DNA of 64,000 nucleotides from Actinomadura macra NBRC 14102 (lineage in GTDB: Bacteria; Actinomycetota; Actinomycetes; Streptosporangiales; Streptosporangiaceae). The notes beneath the pieces were generated by a model. The model was given only the letters and a program-made list of their open reading frames with translations. It was not told where the DNA came from and ran no database searches. Where the stretch lies: positions 124,001 to 188,000 of the forward strand of contig NZ_BCQT01000001.1 of assembly GCF_001552215.1 (NCBI RefSeq), given 5' to 3'. The translations under genes were made by a program, and so were the position numbers. Below, piece after piece: positions 27,033-37,450 of this stretch. Position 1 is the first letter of the stretch. The number at the start of each line of letters is the position of its first letter.

Positions 27033-27779
27033 TCAGAAGTCGATCACCGGGACGGGCCAGCGGCGCAGCCGGTAGGGCAGGGCGACCGCGACGCCCTCGA
27101 TCTCGACGGCCAGCCGGGCGTCTAGGAGATCGTCGAGATGGGCGCGCTCCTCACCATCGAGGCACGTGGTGTCGACCGGGTCGGCGAGGCGGTGGAAGAG
27201 GGCGAGCAGGCCCGGGTCATGGATCACGAAGTGGGCGCCCGGGTTCTCGCGAAGGTCCTGGACGACGGCGAACCCGCTGCCGCGTCGCCAGTAGCACAGG
27301 CCGTAGCGGTACGCGGCACGCCATTTGTCGGCGACCTCGTCGCCGAACACGGGCGGCGTCAGGTGGAACAGCAGTCCGCAGGGCAGGTCCGCGACCGGGC
27401 CGCCCCATTCCAGCGGCAGCCCGAACGAGGTCGCGCGGACGAGGAAGGCGATCAGCAGGGCCGCGCTGGGCAGGGCCGGGGCGTCCAGCGTCATGCCGAT
27501 GATCCCGGCGGAGCACAGCGCGGCGAAGTCCTCGTCGGACGGCCAGACACGGGCGACGTGCGGCTCGGTGCGACCGGCGCGCGGCCCGGCGAGGGCCAGC
27601 TCGGACGGCTCCGGCCGGACGCGAAGCCACGTCAGCGGCTCGTCCCCGCCGCGCGGGGTCGTCGCGCCCGAGGTCAGACCCGCGAGGGGCACCTCTAGGA
27701 CACGGACGTCCGGGCGTTCCGCGGCGGCGTCGATCCCGGCGGCGCTCGTCAGATCGACGGGAGGCAGGTCGCGGATCAT
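27033..27779 (-). CDS. DUF5825-family protein of a RiPP-type locus
   Basis: 248 residues. It contains WRVRPEPSELALAGP-like and LPLEWGGPVADL segments and ends with a strand-rich tail (YRLRRWPVPVIDF). The family, of unknown function, is found next to RiPP-maturation radical SAM C-methyltransferases, exactly as here (16 bp after that gene). No catalytic motif stands out; a substrate-binding or partner role is possible. Assignment rests on recalled similarity and context. Confidence 0.7.
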   Translation of the reverse strand: MIRDLPPVDLTSAAGIDAAAERPDVRVLEVPLAGLTSGATTPRGGDEPLTWLRVRPEPSELALAGPRAGRTEPHVARVWPSDEDFAALCSAGIIGMTLDAPALPSAALLIAFLVRATSFGLPLEWGGPVADLPCGLLFHLTPPVFGDEVADKWRAAYRYGLCYWRRGSGFAVVQDLRENPGAHFVIHDPGLLALFHRLADPVDTTCLDGEERAHLDDLLDARLAVEIEGVAVALPYRLRRWPVPVIDF

Positions 27780-27795
27780 CGGGTGCCGGCGGAGG

Positions 27796-29712
27796 TCATG
27801 TGCCCGCCCCCACCATGGCGGGCGTCGGGATGGCCGCGCCGCGCACCGCCGTGGCGTCGTGTCCGGTGGACAGGGTCACCGCGCGCCCGGACTCGCGGTA
27901 GACGAGACCGAGCGCGGCGAGATCGTCGACGAACGCCGCCGGCCAGGAGTCGCCGACCCGCCATCCGCTGGCGGACAGGTGCCGGGCGAGGCTCTCCGGT
28001 GACCGTCCGCGGGCGAGCGCGGCATACGCGGCGACCTCCGCGGGATCGTCGAGGACATGGTCGGCGGCGCGGCGGCCGCCCCTGCGGTCGTACAGGTGGA
28101 GCCGCCCGCCGACGGCGCGGTGCGTGAGCGACGAGCCGGCGTAGGCGCCGCGCCAGACGTCGAACGCGGCTTTCAGCGCCGCGACGGTGGCGCCGCCGAT
28201 CCCGCGGTCCGGGGTCTCGAAGAGGTAGGCGATGTCCGCCAGGTCGGGCTCGCCGAGGCCGGGGAACACGCCGCGGTACCAGGCGCGGGGACGGCGCTCG
28301 GCGAAGCCCAGGTCCGGATGGTCGAAGTAGGGGTTGAAGCGTTCGAGGGCGATCCGGTGCGCGCCGAGCGGCGGCTGAAGGTGGTGGAGCAGCGGGATCT
28401 GCCCGATCACCTCCTGGTAGCACTCGTCGGTCTCACCGGGAAATCCGACGAGATAGTTCCAGAGGACGGTGAGGCTCTGCTCCTGCAGTTCCCTCAGCGT
28501 GGCGATATTGCTCGTCCCGGTGACGCCCTTGCGCATCAGCTTGAGCGGCAGCGAATGCAGGTTCTCGATCCCGGGCTGCACCTGGATGACGCCGGCGCCG
28601 CGGAGCGCGCGGGCCTGGCCGGGCGTGAGATTCGACTTGATCTCGTACATGACGCGCAGGTCGAGGTCGCTTTTCGCGAGCGCCGGGAAGACCGTGTCGA
28701 AGTAGGTCCGGTCGACGATGTTGTCGGTGGTGAGGACATCGAGCACCTGATGTCGGCGCACGCCCGCGAGAAGTTCCTCGACGACCGTGTCCGGCGCCTT
28801 GGAACGGAACGGCAAGATCATGTCGGAGAGGCCGCAGAAGGTGCAGTGATGCCGCTCACCCCACCAGCAGCCGCGTGCGGTCTCCATCATCAGCGCGGGC
28901 TGGATGTAGTCGGCGACCGGGGACTCCTCGATCCGCTCGAAATAGGCGTCCTGGTCCATCGGCGGGAAGTCACCGCCGTCCGGCAACCGGCCGTCCTCGG
29001 GGTTCGCGCGGACCGTTCCGGACGCGTCCCGCCAGCACAAGCCGGGGATCTTTCCGGCCTGGACATCCGTCCGCCCCGCGTCGCCGGCGGCCAGCGCGTC
29101 CAGCAGCGCGCGCAGCGGCGCCTCGCCCTCCCGCCGGACGACATAGTCGATCTCGGGGAAGTTGCGGTGCAGCGCGGCGCCCATCGTGTCGTCGCAGTTG
29201 GAGCCGCCGAAGACGATCGTCACGTCCGGGGCGAGCGCGCGCAGCCGCCGCGCGACGGCGAGCGCGGGGACGGTCTGTGAGAACGTCGTGGTGAACCCGA
29301 CGACGTCGGGACGGCCCGCGATGATCGCCTCCGCCGCGTCCGCCGCGAAGGGCGCCGCGAGCCGGAAGATCTGCGCCGCGACGTCCGGGGAGAAGCCGAT
29401 CGCCGCGCACGCCCCGGCCGCCGCGTCCGGCAGGTCCGGGTATCCGTAGAGCGCGCCGGTGAAAAGCCATTCGCCGATTCCGCCGGTAAATCCCTCTTCG
29501 GCCACGTACATATAGGACTCGGGGAGCAGACGTGCTTTCGCACTGCCTTCGGGAGCCGTTTCGGCCTCGGCGAGCATGCGTTCGGCGAAGGCGATGCTGC
29601 CGTAGTAGGTGGTGACCTCGTGATCCGGGGCGAGAGCGGCGGCGAGAACGCTCGCCGCACCGTTCGGCGCGGTCATGAGATGCCAGGGCATGACCGCGAG
29701 GGTGACGCGCAC
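27796..29712 (-). CDS. RiPP-maturation radical SAM C-methyltransferase
   Basis: 638 residues. A B12-binding-type domain (about 1-220, with FGGSNCDD) precedes a radical SAM core with the unusual cluster motif ARGCWWGERHHCTFCGL (Cys spacing C-x7-C-x2-C, about residues 282-293) that marks the bacteriocin-maturation group of B12-dependent methyltransferases. A C-terminal about 130-residue domain may bind the precursor. The enzyme is expected to C-methylate a ribosomal peptide. ATG 29712 has CCGGAGG upstream. DUF5825 follows, an 18-codon ORF lies 87 bp upstream and an MFS exporter diverges, so a small RiPP pathway is inferred. Confidence 0.9.
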   Translation of the reverse strand: MRVTLAVMPWHLMTAPNGAASVLAAALAPDHEVTTYYGSIAFAERMLAEAETAPEGSAKARLLPESYMYVAEEGFTGGIGEWLFTGALYGYPDLPDAAAGACAAIGFSPDVAAQIFRLAAPFAADAAEAIIAGRPDVVGFTTTFSQTVPALAVARRLRALAPDVTIVFGGSNCDDTMGAALHRNFPEIDYVVRREGEAPLRALLDALAAGDAGRTDVQAGKIPGLCWRDASGTVRANPEDGRLPDGGDFPPMDQDAYFERIEESPVADYIQPALMMETARGCWWGERHHCTFCGLSDMILPFRSKAPDTVVEELLAGVRRHQVLDVLTTDNIVDRTYFDTVFPALAKSDLDLRVMYEIKSNLTPGQARALRGAGVIQVQPGIENLHSLPLKLMRKGVTGTSNIATLRELQEQSLTVLWNYLVGFPGETDECYQEVIGQIPLLHHLQPPLGAHRIALERFNPYFDHPDLGFAERRPRAWYRGVFPGLGEPDLADIAYLFETPDRGIGGATVAALKAAFDVWRGAYAGSSLTHRAVGGRLHLYDRRGGRRAADHVLDDPAEVAAYAALARGRSPESLARHLSASGWRVGDSWPAAFVDDLAALGLVYRESGRAVTLSTGHDATAVRGAAIPTPAMVGAGT

Positions 29713-29798
29713 GTGCGACCTCCGGTGCGGGAGAGCGGGGGGCGGAAGACGGAACGTGGCGCGAACCCCGCAAGGGTCCGGCCACGCTGGGGAGCCCG

Positions 29799-29855
29799 TC
29801 AGAACTCGTGTCGCTGGCTGGCGGTCTGCTGCTTACGGATTGCCTTTCGCTTCAC
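29799..29855 (-). CDS. 18-codon ORF, candidate RiPP precursor
   Basis: GTG 29855 with GGGAGGG six bases upstream encodes MKRKAIRKQQTASQRHEF. It is the only short ORF with a good RBS between the radical SAM methyltransferase and its promoter, it lies in the same direction, and it ends 87 bp before that gene. The very basic N-terminal part could be a leader and the C-terminal TASQRHEF a core with Gln/Arg targets known for C-methylation in other systems. It matches no precursor I know. A 13-codon frame at 29833-29874 overlaps it and is less likely. Confidence 0.45.
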   Translation of the reverse strand: MKRKAIRKQQTASQRHEF

Positions 29856-30027
29856 CCCACCCTCCCTTCGCCACTTGATGATCACTCTGCTTTTCTACCC
29901 GCCGCTCGGACGGCCATCCGACGGAGGTGTCCGAACTCGGCCAAGATCAGCGACTCGCTTGCAGCGCCGTGTGCGGACCGTGCTTACCTGGGTGCTGGAG
30001 GTGAATGGTCCAGTGCCGAGGGGACGG

Positions 30028-31248
30028 GTGGAAACTGGCAACTCCTACCGTGCCCTGTTCTCCATCGCGGGCACAACACGGCTCTACCTCGGATACCTCT
30101 TGGCGCGCATGCCCGTCGGCGTCATCGGGCTGTCACTGCTCCTGCTCGGCCAGGAGACCGGCGGTACGGCACGCTCCGGGCTGCTGGTCGGCGCGTTCTC
30201 GGCCGCGCTCATGGTCGCGACACCGCTGCTCGGCCGGGCGCTGGACCTCTTCCCCGCCGGCCGCGTGCTCGTGCTGACCGCCGCCGCCCACTGCGGGGCG
30301 CTGGGCCTGCTCGCGTCCTGCTGGTCGGCGTCCGCGCCGTCGCCCGCGCTGCCGCTCGCGGGCGCCGTCCTCGCGGGCGCGTCCCTCCCCCCGGCCGGGC
30401 CCGCGCTCCGCGTCGCGCTGCCGTCCTTCGTCCCGGACGCCCTGCTCACCACGGGGTTCACCGGCGAGGCCGTCATCCTGGAGACGGTCTATGTGATCGG
30501 TCCGCTGCTCGTCGGCGGGCTGGGCACGGTCGCGGGCTGGCTGCCGCTGGCGGCGGCGGGCGCAGCGACCGCGGCGGGCGTGCTGGTCATGCTGGCCAGC
30601 GGGCGGCTCGCCCCGGCCGGGTGCTCGCCGAAGGGCCGCGCGCTGTGGACGCTCGGCCCGCTCGCGCACGGCGGCGTCCGGCGCCTGCTGCTCGGCGCGC
30701 TGCTCTTCCTTCCCGCCCTCGCCGTGGTGGAGGTCGCGGTCGCCGCCGTCGCCGGTGAGCGGGACCGCCCCGAACTGCTCGGCGTGATCATGGCGGTCGC
30801 CGCCGCCGCGAGCCTGGCGGGCGGGCTGCTGTTCGGGATGCGCCGCTGGCCGGGTTCGCTCCCGTCCCAGGTGGGGATGCTCGCCGGCTGGTTCGCGGCG
30901 GCGGCCACACTCGGCGCGCTGGCCCCCGGCCCGTGGCCGGTCGGTGCCGCCGTCCTGCTCGGCAGCCTCGTCGTCGCCCCGGCGCTGGCGCTGCTCAGCC
31001 GGATCGGCGGCGTCGTCGCACCGCAGGGACGCGTCGCCGAGACCTACACGTGGCTGTCCACCATGAACAACTGCGGCCAGGCGGCGACCCTCCCGCTGGC
31101 CGGGCTCCTCGCCGAGCGGACGGGGCCGTCCGGTGCCTTCCTGCTCGCCGCGGCCCTCGCCGGGACGGCAGGCGTGGTCATCGTGAACAGCCGCCACCAC
31201 CTCGCACCCGCGGCGGCGTCCCGGCCGATGGAGACCGTCAACACCTGA
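30028..31248 (+). CDS. MFS transporter of the RiPP-type locus
   Basis: 406 residues from GTG 30028 (GAGGGGAC five bases upstream; the frame is open further upstream but without protein-like sequence). About twelve membrane helices with small loops (for example ARSGLLVGAFSAALMVATPLLGRALD). It belongs to the major facilitator superfamily and shares the divergent promoter region 29713-30027 with the radical SAM operon. Export of the mature peptide or another product is inferred. Confidence 0.85.
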   Translation: METGNSYRALFSIAGTTRLYLGYLLARMPVGVIGLSLLLLGQETGGTARSGLLVGAFSAALMVATPLLGRALDLFPAGRVLVLTAAAHCGALGLLASCWSASAPSPALPLAGAVLAGASLPPAGPALRVALPSFVPDALLTTGFTGEAVILETVYVIGPLLVGGLGTVAGWLPLAAAGAATAAGVLVMLASGRLAPAGCSPKGRALWTLGPLAHGGVRRLLLGALLFLPALAVVEVAVAAVAGERDRPELLGVIMAVAAAASLAGGLLFGMRRWPGSLPSQVGMLAGWFAAAATLGALAPGPWPVGAAVLLGSLVVAPALALLSRIGGVVAPQGRVAETYTWLSTMNNCGQAATLPLAGLLAERTGPSGAFLLAAALAGTAGVVIVNSRHHLAPAAASRPMETVNT

Positions 31249-31260
31249 CCGGACGGGACG

Positions 31261-32985
<1,725 letters not shown>

Positions 32986-34245
32986 ATGATCCCCAATGGG
33001 GGTGACTCCTCCACTATCAGCCGACTTGGGTGGCTGGACGCCCTGCGCGGATGGGCCGCGCTCGCGGTCGCGCTCCACCACGCCAGCTACATCTACCTCC
33101 CCTCGCTCCAGGTCTGGCTGCTCCCCCGCTTCGACCCGGGCCGCTACGGGGTGATGGTCTTCTTCCTGGTCAGCGGGTACATCATCCCGGCGTCACTGGA
33201 ACGGCGCGGCAGCGTGCGGGCCTTCTGGATCGGCCGGTTCTTCCGCATCTACCCCCTGCTCGCGGTGGCGTGCCTGATCGGCGTGCTGCCCTACCTGCTC
33301 GGCGTGCTCGGCCTGCGGGCGGGACTGGAGCACTACGATCCCGTGACTGCCGTCCTGGCGCACATGACCATGCTCCAGGACCTGCTCGGTGTACCCAACG
33401 CGATCAACGTGCTGTGGACGCTGTCCTATGAGATGGCCTTCTACCTGCTGATCGTCGCGCTGTTCGTGGTCGGCGGACACCGGCGCTCCGCGCCCGTCGC
33501 GTCCGGGCTGGTGGTGACGGCCCTGCTGGTGGGCGGGCTGCTGCCCTCGACGCTGCTGTCACGGACGGCGGGCACCGGCCCGCTCGTCGGAATGGTCGCG
33601 CTGGCGCTGGTCGCCACCATCGCGGCCGCGGTGTCGGACCGTCCCGTGCTGCGCGTCTCGGGCGGCGTGCTCGGCGGCCTGCTGGCCCTCGCCCTGGTGA
33701 CGGTGAACAGCCGGGTCTACGCCTGGGAAGGAATGATCATGCTGGCCGTCATGTTCGCCGGGACGGCCATCTACCGCGCCGAGCACGGCCAGATCAGCCG
33801 CCGCGCCGCCGCCGCCACGGCGGCCCTGGTCCTCGGCGGCGCCATCGCCTGCGCGACCTGGAACACCGAAACGGCCGACCAGGCGTGGCGCGTCCAGCTG
33901 TACTGGTCCATCCCGCTGGCGCTGTCGGCGGCGACGTTCGGCGCGGCCTGGCTGCTGCGCCACCGCGGCTTCCCCCGCTGGACGATCGCCCTCGGCACCG
34001 TCAGCTACTCGATCTACCTCCTGCACCCGCTCCTGCTGATGATCGCGGCCCAGTTCCTCGGCGCCTCCGGTCGCGAGGACCTCGTCGGCCTCCTGGTGTT
34101 CGTGGCCGTCCTGGTGGCGGCGAGCTGGGCATCGCACCGCTGGATCGAGGCCCCAGCCCAACGAGTAGGCCGACGAGTAGCGCGCCGCCTCGTCCGCCCG
34201 GCACAACCGCCAGGCGAACCAGCCCCCCAGGTCCTCGTCCCCTGA
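32986..34245 (+). CDS. acyltransferase-3 (AT3) family membrane protein
   Basis: 419 residues with about ten to eleven membrane helices. The family's N-terminal signature is present: LDALRGWAALAVALHHASYIYL with the catalytic His, GVMVFFLVSGYIIPASLERR, and RFFRIYPLL. AT3 proteins transfer acetyl or other acyl groups to extracytoplasmic sugars, lipids or cell-wall polymers. ATG 32986 has no RBS but lies six bases after TACTCT, so leaderless translation is likely. It stands alone. Confidence 0.92.
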   Translation: MIPNGGDSSTISRLGWLDALRGWAALAVALHHASYIYLPSLQVWLLPRFDPGRYGVMVFFLVSGYIIPASLERRGSVRAFWIGRFFRIYPLLAVACLIGVLPYLLGVLGLRAGLEHYDPVTAVLAHMTMLQDLLGVPNAINVLWTLSYEMAFYLLIVALFVVGGHRRSAPVASGLVVTALLVGGLLPSTLLSRTAGTGPLVGMVALALVATIAAAVSDRPVLRVSGGVLGGLLALALVTVNSRVYAWEGMIMLAVMFAGTAIYRAEHGQISRRAAAATAALVLGGAIACATWNTETADQAWRVQLYWSIPLALSAATFGAAWLLRHRGFPRWTIALGTVSYSIYLLHPLLLMIAAQFLGASGREDLVGLLVFVAVLVAASWASHRWIEAPAQRVGRRVARRLVRPAQPPGEPAPQVLVP

Positions 34246-34267
34246 TCAGGACGACGGGTTGAGGAGG

Positions 34268-34849
34268 TTAAGGGATCCATGTCCAGGCCTGGGTGCGTGT
34301 TTCCTTCACTTCTACCTGAATTCGATCCAGGTGTTTGTCTTCGAGCAACCGATAGCCGCGGACGACTTTATACAGGTCGTTCGACATGATCACCGCGAAC
34401 TCCGCCTCGTGCTCGTTCATTCTCGCCTTGAACTCCGGTGCGTCGAGCATCCGGCTGAGCCGGTTGAGGGCGACTCCTGAGTAGCCGTGCGCGTCCTTGT
34501 GGAGGTATCCGCCATCCAGCGCCACGCGGAGCTGTATCTGCTCCGCGGGCGCGGCGAGCAGGTTGTGTCCGCGCACGCCGCCACCGAGGTACCTGATGAA
34601 GTCCCCGAACAGCACCTCGACCCCGACCTTGCCGGTGACGACCAGCACGCCGTCCCCACGGTCGCTGCCCACCTCGGACCGCCACGGGACGCGGGCGGCC
34701 GTCGAGGCCGCCCGGACCATCGTGTGCATCGCCTCGCGGATCTGGGCCTGCGATGCCGCATCCCGGCTGGTGAAGCGTGAGATATCGACCGCGAAGCAGG
34801 TCCTGTAGCGGGGCCTCACGACCTCCGGGCCCGGGTTGGGATCGCTCAT
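34268..34849 (-). CDS. nucleotide-cyclase-like protein
   Basis: 193 residues, essentially a single class III cyclase-like fold. RTCFAVDISRFTSRD (Asp22) starts the domain, DRGDGVLVV (Asp63/Asp66) gives the second metal Asp, and SGVALNRLSRMLDAPEF resembles the dimer-interface helix. Such short stand-alone proteins are frequent in actinomycetes. Some relatives make cyclic nucleotides in defence (for example Pycsar cyclases); whether this one is catalytic cannot be told. ATG 34849 has AAGGTG three bases upstream and lies two bases after the stop of the 84-residue protein, so the two are coupled. Confidence 0.75.
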   Translation of the reverse strand: MSDPNPGPEVVRPRYRTCFAVDISRFTSRDAASQAQIREAMHTMVRAASTAARVPWRSEVGSDRGDGVLVVTGKVGVEVLFGDFIRYLGGGVRGHNLLAAPAEQIQLRVALDGGYLHKDAHGYSGVALNRLSRMLDAPEFKARMNEHEAEFAVIMSNDLYKVVRGYRLLEDKHLDRIQVEVKETRTQAWTWIP

Positions 34850-34851
34850 CT

Positions 34852-35106
34852 TCACCTTGTGGCTGCCGTTTCGACGGGGACCAACAGACCGTCGGCCCAA
34901 AAATCGATCAACTGTTCACAATCCAGGTCATGAAGGGTGGGGTGCTGATGGAGCCGCCTGCCGGTGGCCAGCATCCATGTGGTGGTCAGGACGATCGCCA
35001 GCTCGGCTTCCTCAGGGCAGCGGGGGGCAGCGTCGTGCCGGCGGCTCGGACGGCTGCCCTGGTATAAGGCGCCTTCACTGCCGCCGCCACGGGTGAGCAT
35101 CGGCAT
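34852..35106 (-). CDS. small partner of the cyclase-like protein
   Basis: 84 residues. The N-terminus is Arg/Ser-rich, and the conserved-looking C-terminal half is EEAELAIVLTTTWMLATGRRLHQHPTLHDLDCEQLIDFWADGLLV. No family is recognised. ATG 35106 is chosen (GGAG eleven bases upstream); ATG 35175 is an in-frame alternative. It ends two bases before the cyclase-like ATG. It could be a regulator, toxin-like effector or sensor; the fold looks helical. Confidence 0.6.
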   Translation of the reverse strand: MPMLTRGGGSEGALYQGSRPSRRHDAAPRCPEEAELAIVLTTTWMLATGRRLHQHPTLHDLDCEQLIDFWADGLLVPVETAATR

Positions 35107-35259
35107 CGCGGGGGTGACTCCGTCGGGGAGAAATGAACACACATACCTTTGCGCACAGCACCGCCTGATATGCACCGTTCTAGGGAGAAAACACGAAATG
35201 AACTGCCAGGGTGCGGCAGGAACGCTGAAGAAACGGGAAGAAAAATCGGTGGCGCGTCA

Positions 35260-35308
35260 AAGATTTGGCACCAAACGGATGCGACCGTAAGATTTGGCAC
35301 CAAACGGA
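35260..35308. repeat. two 20-bp direct repeats with a TTTGG..CCAAA dyad
   Basis: AAGATTTGGCACCAAACGGA occurs at 35260-35279 and 35289-35308, identical, 29 bp apart (almost three helix turns). Each copy holds TTTGG-CA-CCAAA, a dyad with 5-bp arms. They lie about 155 bp upstream of the small-partner/cyclase genes. A pair of operators bound on one face of the helix is the best explanation. Confidence 0.7.
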
Positions 35309-35367
35309 AAGGGTGCCGGTAAGGGTCGTCCGGGAAGCGGTGTCAGAGGGCGACCGGACGCGACGGG

Positions 35368-36222
35368 TCAGCCATCGAGTGCCTGCTCCTTGACGACGAG
35401 ACGGGCGGCGCAGGTGGTGAAGAAGCGGGCGGCGTCGTCCCGACCGTAGGTGCGGGCCGCGTACTCCAGGGCGCGCGCCTGCCTGACGGCGAGTTCCGCC
35501 GCCGCGGCCATGCCGGTCTCGGAGGCGATGAGGAGATCGGTGGCGGTGGACACCCCGGCGGCCGCGGCGTTCGCGGCGAACGCGGCGGCGCGCTCGTTGT
35601 AGGGGGTGCCGGAGACGAACAGGCCGACGGACACCTCGTACATGGCGCCGGGATCGCCCTCGGTCGCGCGGACGGCGAGAGAGGCGGCGTAGGGGCCCAG
35701 CGCAGTGAGGCAGGACACCTCGACACAGGTCAGCGAGACGGAGGCGGCCAGCGTCCATGCTCCGGGAAGTTCGGCGATCGGCGCCAGCATCGGGCTGGGC
35801 AGCCGCACTGGCTGGGTGGGGTCGAGGCAGGTGTCCTCGATGAAGTCGCCCCGGTTCCGCTGCGCGATGTCCAAGACGATCGCCTGGCTCAGCAACGCCT
35901 GCCAGCCGGGCAGGGTCGAGGTGCCCGGATCGTCGCGGATGACTCGTTCGACCCAGGCCAGGTGCTGGAAGGCGAGGATGAGGCGGGAGAGCTGGGGGGT
36001 GGTCGGCAGGCTGCCGTGCCGACCCATAATGATCTTGTAGATGTTCGCTGGGGACGACAGCCCGGTGCAGTCCTCGGCACGGTAGTCGGGATAGAGCGTT
36101 CGGAGCCGCTCCACGGTCTCGGAGATCTTGGCGAACGTCGGTTGGCCGTGCAGGATGTACGCGCCATGCAAGCAGTTGATCATCACCTGGTGGGCCGGAG
36201 TCCGCCGCGGCGTCGTTGCCAT
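35368..36222 (-). CDS. hypothetical regulator-like protein
   Basis: 284 residues that I do not recognise. The N-terminal 90 residues (PAHQVMINCLHGAYILHGQPTFAKISETVERL...GLSSPANIYKIIMGRHGSLPTTPQLSRLILAF) look like a DNA-binding helical domain. The rest is alanine-rich and helical (NERAAAFAANAAAAGV, AELAVRQARALEYAARTYG). GAAGGAC lies seven bases before ATG 36222. The direct-repeat pair lies just beyond its stop, so it may be the protein that binds there. Confidence 0.65.
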   Translation of the reverse strand: MATTPRRTPAHQVMINCLHGAYILHGQPTFAKISETVERLRTLYPDYRAEDCTGLSSPANIYKIIMGRHGSLPTTPQLSRLILAFQHLAWVERVIRDDPGTSTLPGWQALLSQAIVLDIAQRNRGDFIEDTCLDPTQPVRLPSPMLAPIAELPGAWTLAASVSLTCVEVSCLTALGPYAASLAVRATEGDPGAMYEVSVGLFVSGTPYNERAAAFAANAAAAGVSTATDLLIASETGMAAAAELAVRQARALEYAARTYGRDDAARFFTTCAARLVVKEQALDG

Positions 36223-36457
36223 CGGTCCGTCCTTCTACTCGCTATGAGGACAAGAGCTCAACAATGCACATCGGCCCACCCGCCCGTGGCACTGTCGTCA
36301 CCGGCACCGCGGACACGGTCGGCTGGATCCGCGCGGGAGGCGGGTGAGCTCGGCGGGCACCTGTGGTCGTTCAGGGGGTGGTGACCTGATCGCCGCCGGA
36401 CAGCATGCCAGGCTCAACTACCCTGTTCTGTGTCATCGGCGACATTCCCCCCATGAT

Positions 36458-37324
36458 TCACAAGTTGGCGATCATCTGCCGCAACAGGCCGGGGGTGCGC
36501 GCGGGGGGCTCGGCGACGACCGCCAACAGGTCCATGACGTAGAGATGCCGCAGCTCGTAGTCCGGGTAGTAGGCGGTGTTGAACTGCTGAAGGTAGACGA
36601 TCTGGCGCACGTCCTGGTCACGCAGGACTTTCACCAGCGTGATCGGGCCGCGCGGCAGGTCCTGGCCCACCGCCAGGGGCATGATCTGAATGACCACGTG
36701 CGGCAGCTCACACAGGTTCAGCAGGTGCTCCAGCTGGCGGTAGGTGATCTCGGCCGTGCCCATGCGGCGGCGCAGGGCGGTCTCGTCGATGATCGCCCAC
36801 AGCCGGGGCGGGCTGCCGCTGTGCAGGATCTGCTGGCGCCGCAGCCGCAACTCCAGGCGCTTGGCCAGCTCTTCCTCACTGGCGTCCCGATGAGCCCAGC
36901 GGATCAGCTTCTCCGCGTAGGCGGGATGTTGCAGCAGGTCGGGGACGGCACCGACGGTGTAGCAGCGGATGATCTCGGCGGCCTGTTCCGCGCCGAGGTA
37001 GGGCAGGAACCAGGAGCGGATGATGCTGCGGTAGGGGGCCCACCAACCCTCCTCACGGGAGTGGAGGGCCAGTTGCAGCAGTTGCAGGCGGGCGGCATGG
37101 TCGGTCACCCCGTACAGGGAGGCCAGCGCCATGACATGGTGCGGGTCGGAGGCGGTCACCCCGCGCTCCATCGCCTCCAGCAACGGCAGCGACCCGATCG
37201 TCGCGCCCGCCGTCGCCGCCACCACGCCGTTGCGCTCGCGCAGGCCGCGGAGCCTGGCGGCCAGCAGCAACCGGGGGCGCGTCAGCGCGTCAGGGTCGCG
37301 CGCCGGCAGCCATAACGTGCCCAC
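36458..37324 (-). CDS. DUF5753-family HTH regulator
   Basis: 288 residues from GTG 37324 with GGAAGGAGG five bases upstream. An N-terminal HTH (LLLAARLRGLRERNGVVAATAGATIGSLPLLEAMERG) is followed by the DUF5753 ligand or partner domain (YRSIIRSWFLPYLGAEQAAEIIRCYTVGAVPDLLQHPAYAEKLI...RRQQIL...LWAIIDETALRRRMG...). The HTH is degenerate compared with ordinary XRE members. These regulators are abundant in actinomycetes and usually pair with DUF397-like or other small proteins, here absent. Confidence 0.85.
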   Translation of the reverse strand: MGTLWLPARDPDALTRPRLLLAARLRGLRERNGVVAATAGATIGSLPLLEAMERGVTASDPHHVMALASLYGVTDHAARLQLLQLALHSREEGWWAPYRSIIRSWFLPYLGAEQAAEIIRCYTVGAVPDLLQHPAYAEKLIRWAHRDASEEELAKRLELRLRRQQILHSGSPPRLWAIIDETALRRRMGTAEITYRQLEHLLNLCELPHVVIQIMPLAVGQDLPRGPITLVKVLRDQDVRQIVYLQQFNTAYYPDYELRHLYVMDLLAVVAEPPARTPGLLRQMIANL

Positions 37325-37450
37325 GCTCCTCCTTCCCGCCCGGCGCCGGACCGACGAAGATCACCACCGCGCCGGCCCCCGCACAGCCTGCCCGATACGT
37401 GCGCGTCCGCGCACCCGGATCGGGCACGGCTTTGCCAGGACGACACGTGA

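Noticed and set aside
29833..29874. 13-codon GTG ORF (MAKGGWGEAKGNP) as RiPP precursor
   Set aside because: Its upstream sequence is a poor RBS, while the overlapping 18-codon ORF has a good one; kept only as an alternative.
34986..35303. 105-codon minus-strand ORF through the direct repeats
   Set aside because: Overlaps the operator repeats and the small-partner gene in another frame; no RBS.
35260..35308. CRISPR or replication iterons
   Set aside because: Only two copies with a 9-bp gap, no cas or rep genes nearby.
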